DNA from: Janthinobacterium sp. SUN073 | GTDB lineage: Bacteria > Pseudomonadota > Gammaproteobacteria > Burkholderiales > Burkholderiaceae_D | Reading direction: 5' to 3' | DNA: 64,000 bases | Assembly (NCBI RefSeq): GCF_030397665.1 | Contig: NZ_JAPUBT010000011.1 | Span: forward strand, 124,001-188,000 | In this document: positions 24,939-32,858 of the stretch, piece by piece | Position numbering within the stretch: the first letter of the stretch is position 1 | Layout: the number at the start of each line of letters is the position of its first letter | The notes under the pieces: model-generated | Database searches by the model: none | What the model saw: the letters and a program-made list of their open reading frames with translations, nothing else | Told to the model about the DNA's origin: nothing | Made by a program: the position numbers and the translations under genes

Positions 24939-25976
24939 ATGCAAAGAGTCTGGTTCAACAAAACATTTTCCTCGGTCGGCACGGCCATGCGTTTGATCCG
25001 CGAGGCCGACATGGCCGCCACAGGCGGTGTGCCCCGCTATCACATCGTGTGCAGCAATACGAACGCGCACGCGGCAGCCTTCCTGTCGGCACACGAATAT
25101 GCGGTCGAACCGTCTGGACTGACGGGCCACAACTATGTCGAGTGGTGCCTGGAATTTTGCCGCGAGCGGGGTATCACGATTTTCTGGCCCGGCAAGGAAG
25201 CGGGCCTGATCGGCAGCGCCAGCGCGCGCTTCGCCGCCCTCGGCACGCGCGTGCTCAGCGTGGCCACCGAAGAGGTACTGGACCTGATGCACGACAAGGC
25301 GCGCTTCTGCGACGGCCTCGACCTGCCCATGGCGCGCCCGGCCGACTACCGCGCCGTGACCACCATCGCGCAATACGACGCCGCCTACGCCGAACTGCGC
25401 CCCCTGCACCGCAAGCTGTGCATCAAGCCGTCCGAATCCGTGTATGCCCTGGGCTTTGCCATACTCGATGAAGAGCGCAGCAGCGCCCAGCTGCTGCTGG
25501 CCGGCGCCGCCTACCAGATCAATGCGCAGGAGCTGCGCACGGGCCTGGCGCAGATGGCATCGTTCAAGACCCTGCTGCTGATGGAATACCTCGATGGCCA
25601 TGAGTACAGCGCCGACTGCGTCGCCGACCAGGGCAAGCTCGTTTGCGCCGTGCCGCGCAAGAAGCTGCATGGGGCCGGCAGCGGCCAGCTGATCGAACTG
25701 CGCGCCGACTTGCTGGCCGCCTGCGACAAACTGGCGCGCGACTACCGCCTCAATGGCGTGTTCAACATCCAGTTCCGCGAGGGCGCGAATGGCCTGGCCT
25801 TGTTGGAGATCAACCCGCGCATGTCGGGCGGCATCGGCATGGCGTGCGCGGCCGGCCCCAACCTGCCCTACCTGGCGCTGGCCGGTTTCGACCAGGGCTT
25901 CGACAAGCTCAGCATGCCCGCCATCCACGAAGGCATGCGCGTGGGCGAGGCCGCCTACGCCGTGGAGCTGCCATGA
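24939..25976 (+). CDS. ATP-grasp ligase of the Ter-linked biosynthetic operon
   Basis: A protein of 345 aa. The N-terminal third resembles a carbamoyl-phosphate-synthase-like pre-ATP-grasp domain (HIVCSNTNAHAAAF, GITIFWPGKEAGLIG). The ATP-grasp core shows a Lys in HRKLCIKPSESVYALG, LLMEYLDGHEYSADCV near residue 210, and the metal-binding EINPRMSGGIG near residue 290. Such enzymes join an acid to an amine or thiol through an acyl phosphate. In Ter operons it is predicted to help build a nucleoside-like compound; the substrate is unknown. The ATG at 24939 lacks a clear ribosome binding site. The stop codon overlaps the next start (ATGA). Confidence 0.88.
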   Translation: MQRVWFNKTFSSVGTAMRLIREADMAATGGVPRYHIVCSNTNAHAAAFLSAHEYAVEPSGLTGHNYVEWCLEFCRERGITIFWPGKEAGLIGSASARFAALGTRVLSVATEEVLDLMHDKARFCDGLDLPMARPADYRAVTTIAQYDAAYAELRPLHRKLCIKPSESVYALGFAILDEERSSAQLLLAGAAYQINAQELRTGLAQMASFKTLLLMEYLDGHEYSADCVADQGKLVCAVPRKKLHGAGSGQLIELRADLLAACDKLARDYRLNGVFNIQFREGANGLALLEINPRMSGGIGMACAAGPNLPYLALAGFDQGFDKLSMPAIHEGMRVGEAAYAVELP

Positions 25977-27130
25977 ACGTCGTCAAGCAGCAGATGCCCA
26001 CGGGCGAGCTGACCCTGAAGGTGGACGAGGCGCGCTTTCCGCTGGACTGGCTGATCGGCTTTGCCGCGCGCGCCAACGCCAAGCGCGGCTTCCTGTTCCT
26101 GTCAAAAGTGCTGGGCAAGCACTGGCCCGTCACGCCGCGCGCCATGCAAGCCATCCACGACGACCTGGCCGCGCAGATCCCCCCCAGCCTGCCCGGCCCC
26201 GTGGTCTTCATCGCCATGGCGGAAACGGCCGTCGGCCTGGGCCAGGGCGTGTTCGAAGCCTGGTTGCGCGCCAATCCGAATGGAAAAGCGCTGTTTTTGC
26301 ACAGCTCGCGCTACCGCGTGGGTACAGTGCCCTTCTTCGAATTCGAGGAATCGCACAGCCACGCACCACGCCAGTTCCTGCATTTGTCGGACGCGGCCAG
26401 CGCGCTGTTTTCCACCGCGCGCAGCCTGGTGCTGATCGACGATGAAGCGTCGACCGGCAACACCTTCGCCAACCTGGTGCAAGTGTGCCGCGCGCGCTAT
26501 CCGCAGCTGGAAAAGCTGCACCTGGGCGTGATCACCAATTTCATGGGCCAGGCCGCCAATGCGGGCTTGAGTGAGCGTTTCGGCCTGCCAACCACCGTCG
26601 GCGCGGCGCTGTCCGGCCACTACGCCTTCCAGGCCGGCGATGCGCCGGCTCCGGTAGCGGCCAGCGCGCAGCGCTTCGAAGCGAACGCGGACCGTGGCGC
26701 CAGCCCCGCCTTCGGGCGCATCGGCGTGGGACGCGCCTTGACCCCGCCGCAAGGCCTGGCGGTGCAACTGGCGCAGGAAATCGGCGCCGGCGACTCCGTG
26801 CTGGTGCTGGGCACGGGCGAATTCATGCACCCGTCGTTCCTGCTCGCGCGCGAGCTGGAAAGCCTGGGCAAGAACGTGGTGGTGCAATCGACCACGCGCT
26901 CGCCCATCCTGTCGTGGGGCTCCGTCGGCCATATCGTCCACTGCGACGACAATTACGGTGAAGGCATCGTCAACTATCTGTACAACGTGGCGCCTGGCCA
27001 GTACCAGCACGTTTTCATCTGCCATGAAACCCCGGCCAGCCCGGCCCTCATGCAACTCGCCGGCCAGTTGAATGGCCGCCTGTTCCACTTTCAGTCAGAG
27101 ACCAAAATTGAAGAAATTCCTGTTTGTTGA
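25973..27130 (+). CDS. Phosphoribosyltransferase-TRSP domain protein
   Basis: A protein of 385 aa with two parts. The N-terminal type I phosphoribosyltransferase-like domain (PRTase_2 type) has the PRPP-binding loop LVLIDDEASTGNTF near residue 153, with acidic residues and the Thr-Gly expected. The C-terminal TRSP domain (about 250-385) contains VLVLGTGEFMHPSFLLARELES and VVQSTTRSPI, the region that names the domain, and ends HFQSETKIEEIPVC. PRTase_2-TRSP fusions are a hallmark of Ter-linked biosynthetic operons. The natural substrate is not known. Its ATG overlaps the ATP-grasp stop codon, and its last bases overlap the start of the HAD gene, so translation is coupled. Confidence 0.9.
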   Translation: MNVVKQQMPTGELTLKVDEARFPLDWLIGFAARANAKRGFLFLSKVLGKHWPVTPRAMQAIHDDLAAQIPPSLPGPVVFIAMAETAVGLGQGVFEAWLRANPNGKALFLHSSRYRVGTVPFFEFEESHSHAPRQFLHLSDAASALFSTARSLVLIDDEASTGNTFANLVQVCRARYPQLEKLHLGVITNFMGQAANAGLSERFGLPTTVGAALSGHYAFQAGDAPAPVAASAQRFEANADRGASPAFGRIGVGRALTPPQGLAVQLAQEIGAGDSVLVLGTGEFMHPSFLLARELESLGKNVVVQSTTRSPILSWGSVGHIVHCDDNYGEGIVNYLYNVAPGQYQHVFICHETPASPALMQLAGQLNGRLFHFQSETKIEEIPVC

Positions 27131-27860
27131 TCTGGACGACACACTGTTCCAGACCCCGAAAAAATGCCCGGGCGAGACCGACCTGCAAGCGGCCGCCTAT
27201 TTGAAAAATGGCGACGCCTGTTCGTTTACGACGGCGCGCCAGCGCGCCTTCTTTGAATTCGCACAAAGCGGCATGACCCTGATCCCCGCCACGGCGAGAA
27301 ATGGCGACGCGTTTCGCAGAGTCGACCTGCCGTTTACCAGCTACAGCGTGCTCGATTACGGCGGCATCGTGCTGCAGCCGGGCGGCGCGCTCGACGCGGG
27401 CTGGCTGGCACTGATGCAAAGCGACATGCAGACGGCGCTGCCCGGCCTGCAGGACGCCATGCGCATCATCGACGATTTCCAGGTCAAGACAGGCATGCCC
27501 TCGCGCGCGCGCCTGATCGAAGATTACAACACGCCGTTCTACATCGTCGTCAAGGACCATGAAGCGCGCGGCGAACGCCTGGCCGACATCGAAGAGCAAG
27601 TGCTGCGGCAGTGGATCGCCACCGAAGGTTCGGACTACTTCATCCACCGCAACGGCAACAACCTGGCCGTGCTGCCGAAGACCTTGAACAAGGCGCGCGC
27701 CGTGGCTTACCTGCGCGCGGAGCTGGAAGCCGAACATGGCCCCATTCTCAGCTTCGGCATGGGCGACAGCCGTTCGGACGCGCGCTTCATGGCCGCCTGC
27801 GACTACGCCATCATCCCCAATGGCACCCAGCTGGCGGCACTCACGGTGGCGGCGCTATGA
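27108..27860 (+). CDS. HAD-superfamily phosphatase of the Ter operon
   Basis: About 250 aa. HAD motif I is FVDLDDTLF at residues 6-14, placed at the very N-terminus, and motif IV is GMGDSRSDARF near residue 218, with a C2-type (Cof-like) cap between. The enzyme should remove a phosphate from a small metabolite. The start is uncertain: the TTG at 27108 gives the usual HAD N-terminus directly before KKFLFVD, while the ATG at 27072 would add twelve residues that overlap the previous gene deeply. I prefer TTG. The stop codon overlaps the next ATG (ATGA at 27857). In Ter clusters this phosphatase is a regular member beside the PRTases. Confidence 0.88.
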   Translation: MKKFLFVDLDDTLFQTPKKCPGETDLQAAAYLKNGDACSFTTARQRAFFEFAQSGMTLIPATARNGDAFRRVDLPFTSYSVLDYGGIVLQPGGALDAGWLALMQSDMQTALPGLQDAMRIIDDFQVKTGMPSRARLIEDYNTPFYIVVKDHEARGERLADIEEQVLRQWIATEGSDYFIHRNGNNLAVLPKTLNKARAVAYLRAELEAEHGPILSFGMGDSRSDARFMAACDYAIIPNGTQLAALTVAAL

Positions 27861-28963
27861 CCGACAGCACGCAGCATTTCAGCGGCAGCTACCGCCAGGA
27901 AGACGTGGAGTTTTTGCTCACGCCGATGGCGCTCGAACCCATCCTCGACCTGGCCGAAAAAGAGCGGCTGATCCAGTCCGGCCAGCGCCACTACAGCGAG
28001 ATGCTGTCGCCGGAATCCTTGCCCTCGCCAGCCTACCTGGCCCTGTTCCAGAGCGCATTTGCCGCCAACCGCCTGCAGATGGCGCGCGACTGCCTGCGCC
28101 TGGCAGCCCTGATCGCGGCGCGCCGCACTGGCCCCGTCACGCTGGTGTCGCTGGCGCGCGCCGGCACGCCCGTGGGCGTCATCCTGGGGCACTTGCTGCG
28201 CCAGGTGTTCCAGCGCGAGTGCAGCCATTATTCCGTCTCCATCATCCGCGACCGCGGCATCGATGCCAATGCCCTCAAGTACATCCTGGCGCAGGGCCAC
28301 AGTGACGCCTCCATCGTCTTCGTCGACGGCTGGACGGGCAAGGGCGTGATTTCACGCGAACTGCGCCAGACGGTCAACGATTTCAATGCGGCGCACGGCA
28401 CGGCGATCGACGGCGGCCTGTTCGTGCTGTCCGACCTGGCCGGCACGGCCGCCTGCGCCGCGTCGTCGGGCGACTACCTGATCCCGTCGAGTATTTTGAA
28501 CGCCACCGTCTCGGGCCTGGTCAGCCGATCCGTGCTCAATGAAGCCATCGGCCCCGACGACTTCCACGGCTGCGTGTACTACGCGCAGTTCGAGCAGCAC
28601 GACCAGTCGCGCGATTTCGCCGACGGCCTGGTGGCCGACGCCATGGCCATTGCCGCCAGCAGCGGCATCCCGCTGGCCGAAGCGAGCGATGCGCCAGCCA
28701 TGGCGGTGCGCTCGCAAGCCTACATGGCCGCTGCGCAGCAGGAATACGGCATCAGCGACATCAACCTGATCAAGCCAGGCATCGGCGAAGCGACGCGCGT
28801 GCTGCTGCGCCGCGTGCCCGAACGCCTGATCGTGCGCGACACGAATGCGCCGGACGTGGCACATTTACTGCTTCTGGCGCAGGAAAAAGCCATACCCGTC
28901 ACAGTAGAACCGGCGCTGCCTTACCAGGCGGTCGCCCTTATCAGGAGCGCAGTCGATGGATAA
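27857..28963 (+). CDS. StiP/PRTase_1-type protein with C-terminal PELOTA domain
   Basis: A protein of 368 aa. Residues about 10-270 form the domain annotated as cysteine protease StiP, formerly PRTase_1. It has SYRQEDVEFLLTPM near the N-terminus, LVSLARAGTPVGVILGHLLRQ near residue 95 and FVDGWTGKGVISREL near residue 154, a PRPP-loop-like motif. Residues about 285-368 match the PELOTA-type RNA-binding domain found fused to it (GIGEATRVLLRRVPERLIV). Whether it acts as phosphoribosyltransferase or protease is unresolved; the Ter operon context and the loop favour the former. The start overlaps the HAD stop codon and its end overlaps the lyase gene by eight bases. Confidence 0.88.
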   Translation: MTDSTQHFSGSYRQEDVEFLLTPMALEPILDLAEKERLIQSGQRHYSEMLSPESLPSPAYLALFQSAFAANRLQMARDCLRLAALIAARRTGPVTLVSLARAGTPVGVILGHLLRQVFQRECSHYSVSIIRDRGIDANALKYILAQGHSDASIVFVDGWTGKGVISRELRQTVNDFNAAHGTAIDGGLFVLSDLAGTAACAASSGDYLIPSSILNATVSGLVSRSVLNEAIGPDDFHGCVYYAQFEQHDQSRDFADGLVADAMAIAASSGIPLAEASDAPAMAVRSQAYMAAAQQEYGISDINLIKPGIGEATRVLLRRVPERLIVRDTNAPDVAHLLLLAQEKAIPVTVEPALPYQAVALIRSAVDG

Positions 28964-29942
28964 CAACTCCCTACACCCACAAAGTGAACACAAGGCGGCG
29001 CTGGGCGCTTCCATGTATGTGCCGACCACGCACAAGGACTTGCTGGCGATCGCCAATGGCGACAAATTCAGCCATTTGCGTTCGGTCATTCTTTGCACCG
29101 AAGACGCCATCGCCGAGCGCGATCTCAGTTACGCGCTGTTCAACCTGTCGCTGGCGCTGCAAAACATGTGCGACGAATCGGATACCTTGCGCTTCGTGCG
29201 CGTGCGTAATCTCGAGGTACTGGCGCGCGTGCTGGGCATGCCAGGCGCCGAGAAATTGAGCGGCTTCGTGCTGCCGAAATCCACGCGCCACAACTTCGCC
29301 GCATATTTCGAGCTGGTGCGCCACACGCATCACTTGCTGATGCCGACGCTGGAAACGGCGGAAGTGTTCGACGACGAGGAAATGAAGCAGTTCCGCATCA
29401 TTTTATCGGCGCCGGAAGTGCGGCGCCGCATCCTGGCCCTGCGCATCGGCGGCAATGATTTGTTGGCCCTGCTGGGCCTGCGCCGCCCCACCAGCGGCAC
29501 CATCTATCAGACCCCGCTGGGCCAGGTCATCGGCCGCTTGGTGACCATCTTCAAGCCGCACGGCTTCCAGCTGACGGCGCCCGTCTTCGAGCACCTGTCG
29601 CAGGGCGGCTGGCTCGATGCCGAAGTGGCGCAGGACATGGCGCACGGCATGATCGCCAAGACGGCCATCCACCCGGACCAGGTGCCGCAGATCGAGCGCC
29701 ACTACCAGGTGGCGCAGTCGGACATCGAACTGGCGCTGCGCATCATCGACCCGGATAGTCCCGCCGTGTTCCGCATGCAGGAATCGATGTGCGAAGTGGC
29801 GACCCACTCCAGCTGGGCGCAGCGCATCATTGAACAGGCGCGCCTGTTCGGCATCCGCCATGCGGCCGATGGCGCCGCGGCGCACCATCCAATTACCTCA
29901 TTGACTCAACTCTCAAGCGACGAAGGGATTGCACGACCATGA
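28956..29942 (+). CDS. CitE/HpcH-like C-C bond lyase (TIM barrel)
   Basis: A protein of 328 aa with a HpcH/HpaI-type TIM barrel. It shows GASMYVPTTHKDLLAIANGDKF near residue 17, the substrate-binding LRSVILCTEDAIAERDL near residue 41, an acidic LETAEVFDDEEM near residue 129 and the metal-site-like LRIGGNDLLALLGLRRP near residue 154. The pattern matches the Ter-operon C-C bond lyase family rather than citrate lyase itself. It should cleave or form a carbon-carbon bond on a phosphorylated or CoA-like substrate; the actual one is unknown. AGGAGC precedes the ATG. The stop codon overlaps the start of the double-TerD gene. Confidence 0.85.
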   Translation: MDNNSLHPQSEHKAALGASMYVPTTHKDLLAIANGDKFSHLRSVILCTEDAIAERDLSYALFNLSLALQNMCDESDTLRFVRVRNLEVLARVLGMPGAEKLSGFVLPKSTRHNFAAYFELVRHTHHLLMPTLETAEVFDDEEMKQFRIILSAPEVRRRILALRIGGNDLLALLGLRRPTSGTIYQTPLGQVIGRLVTIFKPHGFQLTAPVFEHLSQGGWLDAEVAQDMAHGMIAKTAIHPDQVPQIERHYQVAQSDIELALRIIDPDSPAVFRMQESMCEVATHSSWAQRIIEQARLFGIRHAADGAAAHHPITSLTQLSSDEGIARP

Positions 29943-31177
29943 CCAATTTCACACGCGGACAAAAAGGCAAACTGGCTGACCTGGGCTTGAATGGCCCGTT
30001 TGCCGTCACGCTCGATATCGTTTCGGGCTCGATGGAAGTGGACGTCAGCTGCTTCGGCGTCGATGCGGCCGGCAAGCTGTCGGACGACCGCTACATGGTG
30101 TTCTTCAACCAGAAAAGCGCGCCGGACAACGCCATCACGGTGGACTTGAACGGCCCCCGCTCCACCTTCCAGGTCGACCTTTCCCGTCTGCCCGCCTCGA
30201 TCGACAAGCTGGTATTTACGGCGGCGACGGAACAGGGCAGCATGCGCGCGCTGGGCAACTCCAGCATGGCGCTGGGCCAGGCGGCCACCTTCGCTTTCAC
30301 GGGCAATGACTTCCAGGACGAAAAAGCCGTCATCATCGGCGAACTGTATCGCCGCGACGGCAGCTGGCGCTTCGGCGCCGTGGGCCAGGGTTTCGCGGGC
30401 GGCCTGGCGGCGCTGCTGAAGCACTTTGGCGGCAGCGAGGCGGCTTCTTCGTCCCCGGCTCCCGTGTCCACGCCAGCAGCGCCACCGCCACCAGCGGCGA
30501 ATAAAATCTCGCTGTCGAAGATCCGCCTGGAAAAACGCGGCGACAAGATTTCGCTCGACAAGCGCGACAGCGGCGGTTACGGTCGCATCCGGGTCAACCT
30601 GAACTGGAACCAGAACGCGTCGCAAGGCCAGGCGCCCGCATCAAAACTGGACACGGGCTTCCTCGGCAAGCTGTTCAACAAGCCGGCCAGCCGTTCGGGC
30701 GGCATCGACCTCGACATCGGCTGCCTGTTCGAAATGAGCAATGGCAGCAAGAGCGCCGTGCAAGCGCTGGGCAACAGCTGGGGCGCCTATGACAGGCCGC
30801 CGTACATCCACCTGGAAGGCGACGACCGCACGGGCAGCGTCAGCAGCGGTGAAAACATCTTCATCAACGGCACCCATTTCGACCAGATCAAGCGCGTGCT
30901 CGTCTACGCCTTCATCTACGAAGGCGTGCCGAACTGGGCCGCCACGGATGGCGTCGTGACGATTGAGATCCCCGGCCAGCCGACGGTGGAAGTGCGCCTC
31001 GACACAGACAGCTCGCACGCCATGTGCGCCATCGCCATGCTGGAAAACCACGGCGGCAACCTGCAGGTAACAAAATTGGTGGAATACTTCGGCGGCCAAG
31101 GTAAAATCACGGCGCACCAGGCCATGGACGAAAGATATAACTTTGGCCTCAACTGGAAAGCCGGCCGCAAGGACTGA
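29939..31177 (+). CDS. Double-TerD (TerA-like) protein
   Basis: A protein of 412 aa. Residues 1-165 form a TerD domain (FTRGQKGKLADLG, ending YRRDGSWRFGAVGQGF). Its calcium loop is degenerate: SAPDNAITVDL replaces the GDNxTGxxxGDDE motif of TerD. A linker rich in Pro, Ala and Ser (about 168-185) leads to a second, divergent TerD-like domain with LDIGCLFEMSNGSKSAVQALG near residue 258 and YIHLEGDDRTGSVSSGENI near residue 295, the layout of TerA. It ends the overlapping biosynthetic run. TerA-type proteins are thought to scaffold Ter complexes at the membrane. ATGA overlap with the lyase stop codon. Confidence 0.87.
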   Translation: MTNFTRGQKGKLADLGLNGPFAVTLDIVSGSMEVDVSCFGVDAAGKLSDDRYMVFFNQKSAPDNAITVDLNGPRSTFQVDLSRLPASIDKLVFTAATEQGSMRALGNSSMALGQAATFAFTGNDFQDEKAVIIGELYRRDGSWRFGAVGQGFAGGLAALLKHFGGSEAASSSPAPVSTPAAPPPPAANKISLSKIRLEKRGDKISLDKRDSGGYGRIRVNLNWNQNASQGQAPASKLDTGFLGKLFNKPASRSGGIDLDIGCLFEMSNGSKSAVQALGNSWGAYDRPPYIHLEGDDRTGSVSSGENIFINGTHFDQIKRVLVYAFIYEGVPNWAATDGVVTIEIPGQPTVEVRLDTDSSHAMCAIAMLENHGGNLQVTKLVEYFGGQGKITAHQAMDERYNFGLNWKAGRKD

Positions 31178-31201
31178 TCCTTTTACCTAAACAACCCTAC
31201 C

Positions 31202-31576
31202 ATGACCCCTACGACCAAAAAAGTCACCTTCGCCTTCGTCATCTTCCTCGTGGCCGGCTTCCTGCTGCTGGCCGCCTACACCTGGATGGCCCTCAGCTTC
31301 TCGTACTCGGAAGGCGAACGGGCGGGCTACCTGCAAAAGTTCTCCAAGCGGGGCTGGATCTGCAAGACATGGGAAGGTGAATTGCTGCTGACGGCGCTGC
31401 CGGGCACCATCCCGGAAAAATTCCAGTTCAGCGTGCGCGACGAGGAAGTGGCGAAGCAATTGTCGGCTGCCGCCGGCAAGCGCATCCTCGTCACCTACAG
31501 CCAGCACAAGGGCGTGCCGACGCAATGCTTCGGCGAGACGGAATATTTTGCCGACAAAGTCGTATTGAGCCAGTAA
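31202..31576 (+). CDS. Membrane-anchored small protein, unknown function
   Basis: A protein of 124 aa with one N-terminal transmembrane helix (residues about 9-30, FAFVIFLVAGFLLLAAYTWMAL) and an exported soluble domain of about 90 residues. The conserved-looking core is GERAGYLQKFSKRGWICKTWEGEL near residue 38 and ILVTYSQHKG near residue 95. Related small proteins are widespread in proteobacteria and remain uncharacterised. It starts 24 bp after the double-TerD gene, so it may be the last gene of the Ter operon, though I see no reason to call it a Ter component. Confidence 0.78.
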   Translation: MTPTTKKVTFAFVIFLVAGFLLLAAYTWMALSFSYSEGERAGYLQKFSKRGWICKTWEGELLLTALPGTIPEKFQFSVRDEEVAKQLSAAAGKRILVTYSQHKGVPTQCFGETEYFADKVVLSQ

Positions 31577-31821
31577 TAGAGACAGTAATACGACCGCAAG
31601 TCCAGCAACTCCAGCAGCATCGCGCCGGCCAGCCCTTCCAGGCCGGCGCCTCCCCTCCCGCCGCATCATTGGCGCGCCGCACACATTCTCACTTTCTTAT
31701 ACACTAGGACAATTAGTTCTGACTGAGACATTTTACTAATGTAGTAAATGTGCGTGATGATTGCGCCGTCGCATGATGCCCAGCCAGCCAACCTTCAGCC
31801 TGCATCATCACCGGAAATTTC

Positions 31822-32775
31822 ATGCGCATCTGCCACCCTGTCCTGGCCTTGCTGGCCGTCTCGCTTTCCCTCTCCACCCAGGCACAGGATATCTCCGGCA
31901 TGGCCGGCGCCCTGAAAGTCAGTTCGACCAATGAGCGCACCTTTGTCGCCGCCGTCAGCTACACGCAGCCGGTGGGAAACTACAACGCCGTCAGCCTGTC
32001 GTATATCAACGAAGGCCACCCGGAAGACCATCACCGCGACGGCATGGCGGGCCAGTTCTGGCTGCGCACGAAAAAAGTGGAGCAGGGCCTGATGCTGGGC
32101 GCCGGCGCGGGCCGCTACTTCTTCTTCGACACGGCCAGGACCGACGACGGCCTGCACAACTTCGACAATGACCATGGCTGGGGCTCCATCGTCAGCCTGC
32201 AGGCGCGCTGGCAGTTCGACAATCGCTGGTATGCGCAAGCGCAGCTCAACCGCATCAAGCCCGATGGCAAGGACAACACCACGCACCTGCTGATCGGCGC
32301 CGGCTACCGCTATGACGGCGTGCCGGGCGCCAAGCTGCACCTGCAGAACTGGGCCCACGACGACACATTGACGCTATCGACGGGCCACACCATCGTCAAC
32401 AGCTTGCGCTCGGAAAGCGCGCGTCCGTTCACCCTGGAATACCGGCGCGCGGCGGGAAAATACGTGGATTGGACGGTCACCGCCCTCGATGAAGGCAATG
32501 CCGACCTGGCGCACCGGCGCGGCGTGGCCGCCCAGCTGTGGCTGATCCGTTCGCTCAATGAAAAGGTGGAATTCGGCATGGGTGGCGGTCCCTACCTGGC
32601 GTGGGATGCGCGCGACACCCAGGGCCACAGCACGCGCCTGACAGGCTTGCTATCGGCCACAGCCCGCTACCACCTCGACCGCCGCTGGGTGGCGCAAGTG
32701 GCGTGGAACCGGGTCATCACCGACTATCACCGCGATGCGGATGTGATTTTGCTGGGGGTGGGACGGAAGTTTTGA
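31822..32775 (+). CDS. Putative outer-membrane beta-barrel protein
   Basis: A protein of 317 aa with a signal peptide ending at STQAQ (residue 22). The mature part is made of alternating amphipathic strands with many Tyr, Trp and Phe residues. Examples are RTFVAAVSYTQPVGNYNAVSLSYI and WVAQVAWNRVITDYH, and it ends VGRKF with the terminal Phe of outer-membrane barrels. About twelve strands are possible. No family motif is recognised. It is preceded by an AT-rich stretch with an imperfect palindrome ACATTTTACT-N5-AGTAAATGT (31728-31751), which could be a regulatory site. A GGGGTCGGACCC palindrome follows the gene. Confidence 0.75.
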   Translation: MRICHPVLALLAVSLSLSTQAQDISGMAGALKVSSTNERTFVAAVSYTQPVGNYNAVSLSYINEGHPEDHHRDGMAGQFWLRTKKVEQGLMLGAGAGRYFFFDTARTDDGLHNFDNDHGWGSIVSLQARWQFDNRWYAQAQLNRIKPDGKDNTTHLLIGAGYRYDGVPGAKLHLQNWAHDDTLTLSTGHTIVNSLRSESARPFTLEYRRAAGKYVDWTVTALDEGNADLAHRRGVAAQLWLIRSLNEKVEFGMGGGPYLAWDARDTQGHSTRLTGLLSATARYHLDRRWVAQVAWNRVITDYHRDADVILLGVGRKF

Positions 32776-32807
32776 GGAAGTTACAGACGTAACCCAAACC
32801 CAGGACT

Positions 32808-32834
32808 GGGGTCGGACCCTCAGGGTCCGACCCC
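32808..32834. repeat. GGGGTC(A/G)GACCC palindrome, copy A
   Basis: Perfect 12-bp inverted repeat GGGGTCGGACCC / GGGTCCGACCCC with loop TCA. It lies between two convergent genes. Two relatives are at 39067 and 39161. Confidence 0.8.
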
Positions 32835-32858
32835 GGCTGTTATCGGGTTCTCAGACTC

